The notes: generated by a model from the sequence alone, not told the origin. DNA of 64,000 nucleotides from Bacteroidota bacterium (GCA_947466965.1 CANIFU010000002.1:1-64000); one strand, 5' to 3'. Numbered from the stretch's first letter, positions 9,987 through 20,951 are shown. A program made the numbers and translations.

Positions 9987-10404
9987 TCTCTGTTTCTATT
10001 CTAAATTGTTGAATAAGTGTTTGAGTGCCTGCTGTTTTTATCAGGAAATAGGTTCTAAATTTTCCATTCAGTGTTTCTAAGGTGCCAATCACATATTGGG
10101 AGCCAGCTTTGGGCTGACTTTTATGAGCAATAGTAAAGGACTTTACAGGGTGTTTGGTGAAAAAATCTTTCAGTATCATTTCTGCTTGTTGTTTACTGTA
10201 AACATCTTCTTGTTCAATTACTTTGAGATCAATGTTGTCAATGAAAAACTTAGAAATATTTTTAGGATTTCCTGATCGTATTGAAGAAGCAATGTCATCG
10301 ATTACATCTAGTGTAAAAGCACTAGCTGATAAGGATAAGACGAACAATAGGACAGCTGATCTGATTTTCATTTTTAAATTTTTTGTTTCGTCGGAGTTGT
10401 GCAA
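9979..10404 (-). CDS. DUF4783 domain-containing protein
   Basis: 141 aa with signal peptide; nadC-adjacent, typical Bacteroidota synteny. Confidence 0.75.
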   Translation of the reverse strand: MHNSDETKNLKMKIRSAVLLFVLSLSASAFTLDVIDDIASSIRSGNPKNISKFFIDNIDLKVIEQEDVYSKQQAEMILKDFFTKHPVKSFTIAHKSQPKAGSQYVIGTLETLNGKFRTYFLIKTAGTQTLIQQFRIETENE

Positions 10405-10502
10405 TTATTAAGCCATATTTAGCTTAAATGGAAATGTATGCTCATTTAAGTTTTGCTATCACACAAAAATATAGTTTTTTTGCATTGCTAAACAAACGAT
10501 TT

Positions 10503-10976
10503 ATGAAAATTAAATTTATTCTTAACGGGAAAACAGAGGAAGATTATCTTTTAACAGGTATTTCAGCCTATGAGAAAAGGTTAACACATTACATATCGTT
10601 CGAAACCATTGTTATTCCTGCCTTAAAAAATACAAAAGCACTAAGTGTAGCACAGCAAAAAGAAAAGGAAGCTGAGCTCTTGTTTAAAGAAATAGAAAGT
10701 TCCGACAGATTAATTTTACTGGATGAAAATGGCAAAGATCACAATTCGGTTGAATTTGCAGGCTTTTTGCAACAACAAATGAATTCAGGAATTAAGAATT
10801 TGATTTTTGTAGTAGGCGGCCCATATGGATTTTCGGATGCTGTTTACAAAAGAGCCAATGGAATAATCGCATTATCTAAAATGACTTTTTCACATCAAAT
10901 GGTCCGATTGTTTTTTGTTGAACAGATTTACAGAGGGATGACGATTCTGAAGAACGAACCTTATCATCACCAATAA
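10503..10976 (+). CDS. rlmH: 23S rRNA (pseudouridine1915-N3)-methyltransferase RlmH (ORF-track start 10428 probably too far upstream)
   Basis: SPOUT motifs LLDENGK, FVVGGPYGF, ALSKMTFSHQMVRLFFVEQIYRGMTI; MKIKFILNGKT is the natural N-terminus. Confidence 0.94.
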   Translation: MKIKFILNGKTEEDYLLTGISAYEKRLTHYISFETIVIPALKNTKALSVAQQKEKEAELLFKEIESSDRLILLDENGKDHNSVEFAGFLQQQMNSGIKNLIFVVGGPYGFSDAVYKRANGIIALSKMTFSHQMVRLFFVEQIYRGMTILKNEPYHHQ

Positions 10977-10993
10977 AAAAGTAGGTTTTAAAA

Positions 10994-11818
10994 TTATATA
11001 AGCTCAACTCCTTTGTCTGTGAGCTTAACAAGTCGTTCGCGGTAAAGCGCCCCAACAGCTTTTTTAAAAGCTTTTTTACTTATTTGAAGTTTTGCTTTAA
11101 TTTCTTCAGGACTGCTATTATCGTTTAATGCAAGAACACCATTTCCATCCTTTATTAATTTTAATATTCTCCATTTAACATCATCTACTAGTTCGTAACC
11201 GCTTTTTTGAAGACTTAAATCTATTTTCTCATCTTCACGAACACGTTTCACATACCCTTGCAATTTATCACCTATACGAATGGTTTCATATATTTCATTT
11301 TTATAAATCAACCCGGAATAAAGGTTATTCACGATGGCGTTAAACCCAAGATCTGTTTCTGAATATACCAGGAGATCAACGATATCTCCTTCCATCACAT
11401 CAATATCTTCACGGATAATAAACCTGCTGAGTTTTGTGGAACCCACTAAACGATCCGTCTCTTCATCTAAAAACACAAATACCACATAACTTTTTCCTGG
11501 TTCCATCCTTTGTGCTTGTTCACGAAAAGGAATCAACAGATCTTTATCCATGCCCCAATCCATAAATGCTCCAATTTCATTTACCTGTTTTGCCGTTAAG
11601 TATGCAAACGTATCTGCTATGGCAAAGGGTTTAACAGTTGTGGCAATAAGTCTGTCATCAGAATCTCTAAAGACAAATACATTTAATGTATCACCGATTT
11701 TTGTTCCTTCCGGAATCCATTTTGTAGGCATTAAAATTTCTACATCCCCCTCTCGGAAATAAATCCCAAAGTCCAATTCTTTTACCACTACCAATTCGTT
11801 ATATTCACCTACTTTCAT
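10994..11818 (-). CDS. S1-like RNA-binding protein, CvfB family
   Basis: 274 aa; repeated S1-like modules and C-terminal winged helix (ISKKAFKKAVGALYRERLVKLTDKGVELI). Confidence 0.85.
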   Translation of the reverse strand: MKVGEYNELVVVKELDFGIYFREGDVEILMPTKWIPEGTKIGDTLNVFVFRDSDDRLIATTVKPFAIADTFAYLTAKQVNEIGAFMDWGMDKDLLIPFREQAQRMEPGKSYVVFVFLDEETDRLVGSTKLSRFIIREDIDVMEGDIVDLLVYSETDLGFNAIVNNLYSGLIYKNEIYETIRIGDKLQGYVKRVREDEKIDLSLQKSGYELVDDVKWRILKLIKDGNGVLALNDNSSPEEIKAKLQISKKAFKKAVGALYRERLVKLTDKGVELI

Positions 11819-11958
11819 ACTATTTTTCTATATCCTAAATGATGATTTTACTAATAACTTAGATTCTCTCAAGCTCCCTAGCCCTCTTTTCTAAGAGGGA
11901 ATTGGATTTTCTTCACGACTATGTTTAAAGCAAACAATTAATATCCAAAAACTCACAA

Positions 11959-12324
11959 CTATATATTGCCTTCATGTTCATCGCGTTTTTTAACTCCTTC
12001 AAGGATGGATGTAACGAATGATAAAATAAAACTGAATAATAATGCATACCAAAATCCTTCCACATGAAAACCATTTACAATTTTAGCAGCAAGCAAAATC
12101 ATAAGTGCATTTATGACTAAAAGGAAAAAACCGAAACTGAAAATGGTTACCGGAATGGTAAGGATTATCATGATTGGTTTTACAACTGCATTTAAAAATG
12201 ACAATACAGCTGCAACAACAAAAGCAGTCAAAAAATTATTTCCCTCAATACTCACACCTGGAAGGATATATGAAGAGATTAGGACTGCAAGTGTAACGAT
12301 TACAAGTTGAATGATGAATTTCAT
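11959..12324 (-). CDS. Phage holin family / 4-TM small membrane protein
   Basis: MKFIIQLVIVTLAVLISSYILPGVSIEG...; start moved to Met20 of the ORF-track ORF, which also removes overlap with the upstream gene. Confidence 0.8.
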   Translation of the reverse strand: MKFIIQLVIVTLAVLISSYILPGVSIEGNNFLTAFVVAAVLSFLNAVVKPIMIILTIPVTIFSFGFFLLVINALMILLAAKIVNGFHVEGFWYALLFSFILSFVTSILEGVKKRDEHEGNI

Positions 12325-12350
12325 TGTTTTGTTTTTTTTGCAAAGGTACT

Positions 12351-13937
12351 TTATTTTATAGATGCAATCGCATTTGCACATTTTTGTCCGTCAATTGCCG
12401 CGGAAACAATCCCACCAGCATAACCCGCACCTTCTCCGCAAGGATATAATCCCTTTATTTGAGGGTGTTCTAATGTTTCTTTATTTCGCGGTATCCTTAT
12501 CGGTGAAGAGGTTCTGGATTCAACACCAACAATTACAGCATCATTACTAAGATAGCCACGCATTTTTTTTCCGAATTCTGTAAATCCTAATTGCAATCTT
12601 TTACCAATTTCTGGAGGTAGTAGCTGATGTAATGGCGCCGATTTTATTCCAGGTTGATAGGAAACATCGGGTAGGAGCGGTGACAATTTATTATTAACAA
12701 AGTCCTGAAGTCCTTGTGCCGGAGCAATCTGCCCAGCGCTTCCACCAGCTTTCCAAGCCATTTTTTCGAGGTCTTGTTGGTATTTTAATCCCGCTAAAGG
12801 ACCGAATTCAGAATATTTCTGATAATCTTCCGGTTCAATTGTAACTACAATTCCTGAATTAGCAAAAGGGTTATTTCTTTTAGAAGGCGACCAACCATTA
12901 GTAACAATTTCTCCAGGTGCTGTAGCGCAGGGGGCGATAATTCCACCGGGGCACATACAAAATGAATATACACCTCTTCCGAGTGCTTGATGCACTAGAC
13001 TGTAGGAAGATGCTGGAAGAAATTCTCTTTTTTTTGATACGTCATTCAACGAGCAATGGTATTGTAACGAATCGATGAGGGCTTGCGGATGTTCAACACG
13101 CACACCCATTGCAAATGTTTTTCCTTCAAGTAATATATTTTTTGAATGAAGTAATTCAAAAATGTCGCGGGCGCTATGTCCCGTTGCTAATATTACAGAG
13201 TCAGCAATAAATTCGGTTGTTGAATTCGTAACTGTATTACTGCAAATTATTCCTTTGATAGCATTGTTTTTAATAATCAAATCTTTCACATGAGAATTAA
13301 AATGTACTTCACCTCCATGGTCGATGATTGTTTGACGCATCGCTTCAATGATTTTAGGAAGTTTATTGGTACCAATGTGCGGATGTGCTTCTATTAAAAT
13401 TGTTGCATCAGCGCCATGAGCGACAAATAATTCAAGCACTTTTGTAATATCCCCGCGCTTGGTTGAACGGGTGTACAATTTACCATCGCTATAGGTACCC
13501 GCACCTCCTTCACCAAAACAGTAATTTGAATGTGAATGAACAATTCCTTCTTTGTTAATTGCCGCTAAATCTCTTCTGCGATCTTTTACCGTTTTACCGC
13601 GTTCAATTACAATTGGTTTAAAGCCATTTTCAATCAGTTGAAGCGCCGCAAACAATCCAGCAGGTCCGGCTCCGATAACAATTACGGGTGTTTTTGAAGA
13701 TACATTGGAATAGTTGGTTTTAAAATCCGGTTCAGCAGGAATTTGTTCGTTGATATAGATATCGATTTTTAAATTGATCTTAATGTTCCGGGAGCGGGCA
13801 TCGATCGATCGTTTGATGATCTTAATAAACGTTATGTTGTTTTCGGGAATGTGTAATTGCTTTGCAGCGATTGTTTTGATTACACTTTCATTGGCAGCCT
13901 CCTCCGGAGAGAGAACTAAGTTGAGTTCGTTTTTCAT
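12351..13937 (-). CDS. NAD(P)/FAD-dependent oxidoreductase (COG2509-like)
   Basis: 528 aa; VIVIGAGPAGLFAALQLIENG, GEGGAGTYSDGKLYTRS, GEGAGYAGGIVSAAIDG. Confidence 0.9.
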   Translation of the reverse strand: MKNELNLVLSPEEAANESVIKTIAAKQLHIPENNITFIKIIKRSIDARSRNIKINLKIDIYINEQIPAEPDFKTNYSNVSSKTPVIVIGAGPAGLFAALQLIENGFKPIVIERGKTVKDRRRDLAAINKEGIVHSHSNYCFGEGGAGTYSDGKLYTRSTKRGDITKVLELFVAHGADATILIEAHPHIGTNKLPKIIEAMRQTIIDHGGEVHFNSHVKDLIIKNNAIKGIICSNTVTNSTTEFIADSVILATGHSARDIFELLHSKNILLEGKTFAMGVRVEHPQALIDSLQYHCSLNDVSKKREFLPASSYSLVHQALGRGVYSFCMCPGGIIAPCATAPGEIVTNGWSPSKRNNPFANSGIVVTIEPEDYQKYSEFGPLAGLKYQQDLEKMAWKAGGSAGQIAPAQGLQDFVNNKLSPLLPDVSYQPGIKSAPLHQLLPPEIGKRLQLGFTEFGKKMRGYLSNDAVIVGVESRTSSPIRIPRNKETLEHPQIKGLYPCGEGAGYAGGIVSAAIDGQKCANAIASIK

Positions 13938-13997
13938 TTATTGTGGCACGTATTATCGTGCAATGGTTATACAATTGTTTAGGTTTTAGCTAAAGCT

Positions 13998-14711
13998 TTA
14001 TCCTTCAAATGTTATTGAAATTAAAAAAACTTTAGAATTCAGTTTGTCAATCGAATTTGAATAGATTGTATTGTCTTTGATTAATAGATTTTTCGTTCCT
14101 ATACTTAATTTCCCTTCGATAGCGAATTTGAAATATTCTAGATAAAATTCCGCTCCGGCACCTAATTCGTAGAAAAAATCATCTCTTTGTAATTTAACAA
14201 TCTGATCTTTCGGATCGGTACTGTTCACTGTATTTCGTTTTGATGCAAGATCGAGGGTGTAACCGCCACCCGCAAGAATATAGGCTCCGAAATTATTCAC
14301 TCGTTTTGATCGGAGTTTCAGATCCAATGGGAAATTAAGAAAAGTCGATTCGATCGTCTTTGTTCGAACGATCGTATCAAAGCCTTCAAATGAATATTGA
14401 AGGTTTCTTTCGGCAAAAGAAAGGTTAGGAATAAATCGGAGTGTAACGTATTGATGCAACATTAGTTCGGATATAATTCCTAAGTTAAACCCATATTTTG
14501 GAAGTGATTCAACACTTTTTAAAGTGTCAAAACGTTCGAAGTGGGGAGCAGGGTGAATGATGAAATTGGCTCTGTTTACACCTAGCGTAAATCCAAAGTG
14601 CATTCGCGCTTTATAATAAGTGGGTAAATTACCTCTTTGTTCCTGTGCGTAAGAAAAATTGCTTACCAAAACAAGGAGAAAAAGAAGTGTATGTTTGTTT
14701 CTGACTTTCAA
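13998..14711 (-). CDS. porT: PorT family outer-membrane beta-barrel protein (T9SS component)
   Basis: 237 aa; signal peptide; HFGFTLGVNRANF; immediately downstream of ubiE as in many Bacteroidota. Confidence 0.8.
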   Translation of the reverse strand: MKVRNKHTLLFLLVLVSNFSYAQEQRGNLPTYYKARMHFGFTLGVNRANFIIHPAPHFERFDTLKSVESLPKYGFNLGIISELMLHQYVTLRFIPNLSFAERNLQYSFEGFDTIVRTKTIESTFLNFPLDLKLRSKRVNNFGAYILAGGGYTLDLASKRNTVNSTDPKDQIVKLQRDDFFYELGAGAEFYLEYFKFAIEGKLSIGTKNLLIKDNTIYSNSIDKLNSKVFLISITFEG

Positions 14712-14746
14712 TTTTTAATTTATTTGTAAACGTAACTATCGGTCCT

Positions 14747-15475
14747 TTATTTTCTTGCTACATAAATGGATGCAATTCCAAAGGAAACAGCAATCGCCTT
14801 CGTTTCTTTAAATCCTGCCATCCGCAACACATTTAAAAAGTCTTCACCATCAGGAAATGCTTTTACAGATTCGGGTAAATAGGTATATGCTGCGTTGTCT
14901 TTTGAGAATATTTTTCCGATAAGAGGAGTAACAAAACGAAAATAAAAATGATAAATTTGTTTGATAGGAAATTTTCGTGGGTTAGAAAATTCAAGAATTG
15001 AAACCATTCCATTCGGTCTCAATACTCTATAAATATCATTGATCCCTTTTTCCAGATTTTCAAAATTACGCACTCCAAATCCTACTGTAATAGCATCAAA
15101 AGAATTGTCTGAAAAGGCTAGATTTTCTGAATCCCCTAGTTTTAATTCAATTTTATTTTGTAATCCCAGTTTGTTGATTTTTTCTATTCCGAATTTCAAC
15201 ATTCCTTCCGAAATATCTACACCAACTACTTTATCAGGATTCAGTTTCATTGCTTCAATTGCAAAATCTCCTGTACCTGTAGCTATATCCAGCATTGTTT
15301 TAGGATTGTTGGCTTTTAAAAGCTGAATCGCTTTTCTTCTCCAACCTTTATGGATACCCAAAGATAGCAATTGATTCAAAAAATCATATTTTGGAGCAAT
15401 ATTGTTGAACATGGTTGCAACCTGTTCTTTTTTGCTTGAAGATTGATCTTTATAAGGGGTAACGATATTGTTCAT
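14747..15475 (-). CDS. ubiE: Demethylmenaquinone/ubiquinone C-methyltransferase
   Basis: 242 aa; MFNNIAPKYDFLNQLLSLGIHKGWRRKAI, LDIATGTGDFAIEA, GVRNFENLEKGINDIYRVLRPNG. Confidence 0.95.
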   Translation of the reverse strand: MNNIVTPYKDQSSSKKEQVATMFNNIAPKYDFLNQLLSLGIHKGWRRKAIQLLKANNPKTMLDIATGTGDFAIEAMKLNPDKVVGVDISEGMLKFGIEKINKLGLQNKIELKLGDSENLAFSDNSFDAITVGFGVRNFENLEKGINDIYRVLRPNGMVSILEFSNPRKFPIKQIYHFYFRFVTPLIGKIFSKDNAAYTYLPESVKAFPDGEDFLNVLRMAGFKETKAIAVSFGIASIYVARK

Positions 15476-15538
15476 TTTTTAATTTTCGAAATAAGCTAAT
15501 CAATACAAATTTATTATGCATTTAATTACTTAGTGCAT

Positions 15539-16528
15539 TTACAATTTTAATTTAAGCGCTTCTTCAAGTAATTGTTTTTTATCAATAGGTACCACACCTA
15601 CTTTTTCACAAACGAGTCCTCCTGCTAAATTCGCAAGGGTTGCGGTATGCACTGGAGAAAGATTCGCAGCAATGCAAAGTGCCGCAATACTTACTACTGT
15701 GTCGCCCGCTCCTGAAACATCTGCAATGTTTCGAATGTGCGCAGGAACCAATGCTTTTGTTTTTGAGCTGTGTGTATATACTCCTTTTTCAGAAAGTGTA
15801 ATCAAAGCCGTTTGTATGTTTTGTTTTTTAATAAAACGATCAACAACTTTTTCAAGTTCTTTTATATTGTTGTGATTAAATTCTATTTTTAATCCCTCTT
15901 TTAATTCTTTTAAATTTGGTTTAAAAAGAGTAACTCCGGTGTATGCCATAAAGTTTTTCTTCTTAGGATCTACAACAGTTGGAATTCCTTTTTGTTTTGC
16001 AAAACTAGCAACAGAATTAATTAAATCTCCATTGATGCAGCCTTTGTCATAATCTTCAAAAATGATCACATGTATTTTTTCATTTGTGATTAGTTTTTTG
16101 ATTTCAGCACTGAGTGTTTTAATTTCCTTACTGTCAATTGTGCTTTCAATTTCTTCATCCACACGAAGCATCTGATGATTATTGCTGATCACACGGGTTT
16201 TAACAGTTGTTATTCGGTTTTTACTTTTAAAGATTCCCTTAGAAGAGAGTTTCTGCGTTTTTAATAAATTTAAAAACGTTTTTGCACCGTCATCATCACC
16301 AATTACAGAGCAAAGGATCGGATTTGCACCCATCGCCTGAATGTTCAGGGCAACATTTGCAGCACCGCCCAAACGGTTTTCTTTTTTATTAACAGCAACA
16401 ATAGGCACTGGAGCTTCAGGAGAAATACGGTTTACATTCCCCCACATATATGCATCAATCATCACATCACCAATAATAAGTACATTGATTTTGTTAAATG
16501 CTTTGAAGGTTTCCTTGAAATTTGTCAT
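15539..16528 (-). CDS. PfkB-family carbohydrate kinase, HldE/RfaE1-like heptose-7-phosphate kinase
   Basis: 329 aa; VLIIGDVMIDAYMWGNVNRISPEAPVPIVAV, RLGGAANVALNIQAMGA, DVSGAGDTVVSIAALC. Confidence 0.88.
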   Translation of the reverse strand: MTNFKETFKAFNKINVLIIGDVMIDAYMWGNVNRISPEAPVPIVAVNKKENRLGGAANVALNIQAMGANPILCSVIGDDDGAKTFLNLLKTQKLSSKGIFKSKNRITTVKTRVISNNHQMLRVDEEIESTIDSKEIKTLSAEIKKLITNEKIHVIIFEDYDKGCINGDLINSVASFAKQKGIPTVVDPKKKNFMAYTGVTLFKPNLKELKEGLKIEFNHNNIKELEKVVDRFIKKQNIQTALITLSEKGVYTHSSKTKALVPAHIRNIADVSGAGDTVVSIAALCIAANLSPVHTATLANLAGGLVCEKVGVVPIDKKQLLEEALKLKL

Positions 16529-16540
16529 TGCCTGAAAAAA

Positions 16541-17734
16541 TTAGTTCAATTTTGCCAAAGATTCTTTGATTCTTTTTACAGCCTCCATTAATGTTTTTTC
16601 TGATGCAGCATATGAAAAACGTATGCAGTTGTCGTCACCAAAAGCATCACCTGAAACGAGTGCAATATTACCCTCTTCCAATAAAAACATACTTAAGTCG
16701 TGTGAGTTTTTAATTGTGAATGTATTGTATGCTTTTCCAAAATAAGAAGAAATATCAAAGAAAATATAGAATGCGCCATCAGGCGTATTTGTTTTTAATC
16801 CGGGGATCTCATTCAATCCAGCCAAAACCATATCTCTGCGTTTTTTGAATGCATCACGCATTTCAAAAGTAACGGAAGGATCGGCTTTTGCAGCTTCAAG
16901 TGAGGCCATTTGTGAAATAGAAGAAGTTCCTGATGTAAATTGTCCCTGCATTTTTTCACAAGCCTGAGCAATCCATAACGGAGCACCAATGTATCCAATT
17001 CTCCAACCTGTCATAGCAAATCCTTTCGACATACCATTCACCGTAATTACCCGCTCATAAATAAAATCGAATTGAGCAATGCTTTCGTGTTTTCCAATGA
17101 AATTGATATATTCATAGATTTCATCCGAAATAATATATAAATCAGGGAACTGAATAATTACTTCAGCAAGGGCTTTTAATTCTTCTTTATTGTAAACAGA
17201 ACCACTAGGATTACAAGGTGTACTGAAAACGATCATTTTTGTTTTTGATGTAATCGCCTTTTTAAGTTGTTCAGGAGAAATTTTAAAATTAGATGCTACA
17301 GAAGTAGGAATAGTAACAGGTACACCTTCAGCAAGTTTAATTGTTTCGATATAACTCACCCAATAGGGAATCGGAACAATTACTTCTTCGCCTGGATTTA
17401 CCATGCTTAAAATCACATTAGCAATCGACTGTTTAGCACCTGTAGAAACAATAATTTGTTCGGGACTATAAATTAACTGATTATCGCGTTTAAATTTTTC
17501 AGAAATCGCCTTACGAAGATCAGGATAACCAGCTACTGGTGAATACCGTGTGATATTGTTATCAACAGCTTTTTTAGCTGCATCTTTAATAAATTGTGGA
17601 GTGTCAAAATCTGGTTCACCAATACTAAGGCTGATAATATCTTTTCCTTGCGCCTGCAATTCTCGGCTTTTTTTAGCCATTGCCAGCGTTTGTGATTCTG
17701 CTAGGTTATTTATTCTATCAGATAGTTTGCTCAT
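16541..17734 (-). CDS. PLP-dependent class I/II aminotransferase (aspartate aminotransferase type)
   Basis: 397 aa; SLSIGEPDFDTP, FSTPCNPSGSVY, NGMSKGFAMTGWRIGYIGAP. Confidence 0.92.
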   Translation of the reverse strand: MSKLSDRINNLAESQTLAMAKKSRELQAQGKDIISLSIGEPDFDTPQFIKDAAKKAVDNNITRYSPVAGYPDLRKAISEKFKRDNQLIYSPEQIIVSTGAKQSIANVILSMVNPGEEVIVPIPYWVSYIETIKLAEGVPVTIPTSVASNFKISPEQLKKAITSKTKMIVFSTPCNPSGSVYNKEELKALAEVIIQFPDLYIISDEIYEYINFIGKHESIAQFDFIYERVITVNGMSKGFAMTGWRIGYIGAPLWIAQACEKMQGQFTSGTSSISQMASLEAAKADPSVTFEMRDAFKKRRDMVLAGLNEIPGLKTNTPDGAFYIFFDISSYFGKAYNTFTIKNSHDLSMFLLEEGNIALVSGDAFGDDNCIRFSYAASEKTLMEAVKRIKESLAKLN

Positions 17735-17818
17735 AAGAATTATAGTTTTGAGAACACAAATCTACTAAAAATGTGTCAGTGAAGTGTGTTAAATACGATT
17801 TATACAAAATATTAGCAA

Positions 17819-18319
17819 CTACTCGGCTGGAGGAAGATTCAATTGGGCCCAATCTTCCTTTACAGGTCCAGAAACAGAAGTAACCTTTAGACCTGATTGG
17901 CGCATCAATACTGTTAATTGTCCACGGTGGTGAGCCTGATGTTTGATTAACACGGAGAGCGTATAGCCATTTTTCCAATTTTCGCCATATAAATTAACTT
18001 CTTCTAATAAAGAATCGTCATTCCATTGTTTTTCAACTTGCTCTGACACAGACGCAGCTGACTTTTTATAGGCCAATATAATTTCTTCAATGGAAGTTGG
18101 CGCTTTGCTATGTTCATCAGGACCTTCAACGCAAAGACCTGTTTTATTCATCATTTCATTTAATGTGATAGTGATGTGCCAGCATAAATTGGCAATACTT
18201 CTCACATTTTCATTTTCTTTTTTGCTGAGCACATCGTTATTGATATTTTTAATAATATTTAGGGTGGCTTCACTTTCATAAGCCCAATCTATTAAAAAGT
18301 CTTTCGTTTTTCTGAACAT
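17819..18319 (-). CDS. DinB family protein
   Basis: IANLCWHITITLNEM, LIKHQAHHRGQLTVLMRQSGLK metal-binding His pattern; start at internal MFRKTKDF. Confidence 0.8.
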   Translation of the reverse strand: MFRKTKDFLIDWAYESEATLNIIKNINNDVLSKKENENVRSIANLCWHITITLNEMMNKTGLCVEGPDEHSKAPTSIEEIILAYKKSAASVSEQVEKQWNDDSLLEEVNLYGENWKNGYTLSVLIKHQAHHRGQLTVLMRQSGLKVTSVSGPVKEDWAQLNLPPAE

Positions 18320-18535
18320 AGTTCTGTTTTTATTGACCGTAAGTTTAGTTAAAATTATGTTTGGTTGTCTTCGTTTTTTGAATCTTCCCAATTGATGTAA
18401 TTATCTATTGAAAAATTGCGATATTTAGCCATTAAATAAGAATAAAAAAACAAGTGCAATTTAAAATTAAGTAAAATAAGTAAAACAATCTGCAGTAATA
18501 TTTCAACGATTTATAGTACCTAAAACAAAAAAAAT

Positions 18536-19054
18536 ATGGATCCATTATTTGAGATTATAAAAATACTGTTGCCCTCGGCAATTGTTTTTTTAACAGCTTA
18601 TTATTTAGTGAAAAATTTTTTGGATCACGAAAGCAGAAAGAGGGTAGTAGATTTAAAATTGGCTAATCAAACGGTAATTACACCAATTCGGTTGCAAGCT
18701 TATGAGCGCGTGATTCTTCTTTTAGAAAGAATCAACCCAACAAGTATGGTCATGCGCTTAAATAAATTAGGAAGCGCTGTCGAATTTCAAGGCGAATTAC
18801 TAAAAACGATACGAACCGAATACGAGCATAATTTATCTCAACAAATTTATATGAGCACAAAATCGTGGGATGCCATTGTTAAAGCAAAAGAAGAAACTAT
18901 AAAACTGATCAATGTGGCTTCAACTAGAATTACAGCAAACTCTTCTGCAATGGAATTGGCTCAGGCAATCATTTCTGTTTCTTCTCAATTAACAGAATTG
19001 CCCACGAAAGCAGCAATAGAGTATGTCAAAAAAGAAATTGGGAAAGAATTTTAA
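18536..19054 (+). CDS. Hypothetical protein with single N-terminal TM helix
   Basis: 172 aa intact ORF; TM segment then cytosolic helical domain. Confidence 0.7.
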   Translation: MDPLFEIIKILLPSAIVFLTAYYLVKNFLDHESRKRVVDLKLANQTVITPIRLQAYERVILLLERINPTSMVMRLNKLGSAVEFQGELLKTIRTEYEHNLSQQIYMSTKSWDAIVKAKEETIKLINVASTRITANSSAMELAQAIISVSSQLTELPTKAAIEYVKKEIGKEF

Positions 19055-19135
19055 TACTTTGGATACATTGTTTAAAACAGAAATAGTACTTAGTTCAATA
19101 GCTCTGTTTATCAATTTAAGAATAACATTTTAATT

Positions 19136-20701
19136 ATGGAAGAAAAAGAACGAAAAGACAAATTTTTAACAGATTCGAGTATTGAAATAAAGCGTGTATA
19201 CTCAAAGCTTACCATTGCTGATGAACAACCGGGTGAGTTTCCCTTTACACGTGGTGTTCAATCAACAATGTACCGTAGTAAATTATGGACCATGCGTCAA
19301 TATGCTGGATTCTCAACGGCTGAAGAATCAAATAAGCGATACCATTACTTATTAAATAATGGTACAACAGGTTTATCGGTTGCGTTTGATTTGCCAACAC
19401 AAATTGGTTACGATAGTAGTCATGATTTTGCTGATGGAGAAGTAGGAAAAGCCGGAGTAGCAATTGATACTTTAAGGGATATTGAAATATTATTTGATGG
19501 AATTAAATTGGAGAATATAACTACTTCAATGACGATTAATTCAACGGCATCCATTCTATTGTCGATGTATGTTGCACTTGCAAAAAAGCAGGGAGCTGAT
19601 CTAAAAAAGATTTCTGGAACGATTCAAAATGATATATTAAAAGAATATGCTGCAAGAGGAACCTACATTTATCCTCCGAAGCCAAGTATGCGCATCATTA
19701 CTGATATTTTTGAATATTGCAGTAAGGACGTGCCAAAATGGAATACGATTTCAATATCCGGTTACCATATTCGAGAGGCAGGTTCTACAGCCGTTCAGGA
19801 ATTGGCTTTTACACTTGCGAATGGCAAAGCGTATTTGAAAGCAGCAATTGACAAAGGCTTGGATATAAATATATTTGCAAAACGATTATCTTTTTTCTTC
19901 AATGCACATAATAATATGTTTGAAGAAGTTGCCAAATTTAGAGCAGCAAGAAGAATGTGGGCGAAAATAACGAAAGAGCTAGGAGCAACAGATTCGAGAG
20001 CTCAAATGTTACGTTTTCATACTCAAACTGGCGGATCTACATTAACAGCCCAGCAACCACAAAATAATATTCCTCGTGTAACCATACAGGCCATGTCGGC
20101 AGTTTTAGGTGGTACGCAGAGTTTGCATACAAATGGATTTGATGAAGCCATTGCATTGCCAACAGAAGAAGCGGCAAGAATAGCCTTAAGGACTCAACAA
20201 ATTATCGGATATGAAAGTGGTATCACTGATACCGTTGATCCCTTGGCTGGTTCTTATTTTGTAGAAGCACTTACTAATGAAGTAGAAGCAGCTGCTTGGG
20301 ATTATATCCATAAAATTGATGCAATGGGCGGCTCTGTCGATGCGATAGAGCAGGGGTATTTGCAAAATGAAATTGCCGCATCTGCATATAAATACCAAAA
20401 AGATATTCAATCGGGTGAAAAAGTAATTGTTGGTGTAAATAAATTCACTAGTGAGGAAGCACCTTTAAAAGATGTTTTCACCGTAAATGATTCTATTCGC
20501 CAATTACAAATAGATAAAATCAATCAAGTGAAGTCCGAGAGGGATAATGATAAAGTACAGACCTTGTTAAAAAAATTAGATGAGCATGCGCGTGCTGATG
20601 TGAATCTGATGCCAATTATTCTTGAATCTGCTGAAAGTTATGCCACATTGGGAGAAATTGCAGATACAATGAGAAATGTTTTTGGAGAATATAACGGGTA
20701 G
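19136..20701 (+). CDS. Methylmalonyl-CoA mutase family catalytic (TIM-barrel) subunit without B12-binding domain
   Basis: 521 aa; [59 protein letters not shown]; ends before any DxHxxG cobalamin motif. Confidence 0.92.
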   Translation: MEEKERKDKFLTDSSIEIKRVYSKLTIADEQPGEFPFTRGVQSTMYRSKLWTMRQYAGFSTAEESNKRYHYLLNNGTTGLSVAFDLPTQIGYDSSHDFADGEVGKAGVAIDTLRDIEILFDGIKLENITTSMTINSTASILLSMYVALAKKQGADLKKISGTIQNDILKEYAARGTYIYPPKPSMRIITDIFEYCSKDVPKWNTISISGYHIREAGSTAVQELAFTLANGKAYLKAAIDKGLDINIFAKRLSFFFNAHNNMFEEVAKFRAARRMWAKITKELGATDSRAQMLRFHTQTGGSTLTAQQPQNNIPRVTIQAMSAVLGGTQSLHTNGFDEAIALPTEEAARIALRTQQIIGYESGITDTVDPLAGSYFVEALTNEVEAAAWDYIHKIDAMGGSVDAIEQGYLQNEIAASAYKYQKDIQSGEKVIVGVNKFTSEEAPLKDVFTVNDSIRQLQIDKINQVKSERDNDKVQTLLKKLDEHARADVNLMPIILESAESYATLGEIADTMRNVFGEYNG

Positions 20702-20720
20702 TACTAATTTTTTTTTTTAG

Positions 20721-20753
20721 AGAGCCATGATTCATTTCATGGCTCTTTTTTTA
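20721..20753 (+). terminator. Rho-independent terminator
   Basis: AGAGCCATGA/TCATGGCTCT stem followed by T-run. Confidence 0.8.
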
Positions 20754-20951
20754 TTCTAAGCAGGCTTTTTTATTGTTACTTTTTTTAACGTGAAATTAAT
20801 TTAGGAATTTCGCTAAGCGTTCTATTTCCTCATTTCTTGTTTTTTTTTTCGAATCTGAAATTTACATTCGTAATAGATTATTCATGTAATCTTGTCTTTT
20901 ACTTTACTACCTCTTTAAAATTTGCATTGTATTTTTGTAATAAAATCTTAA

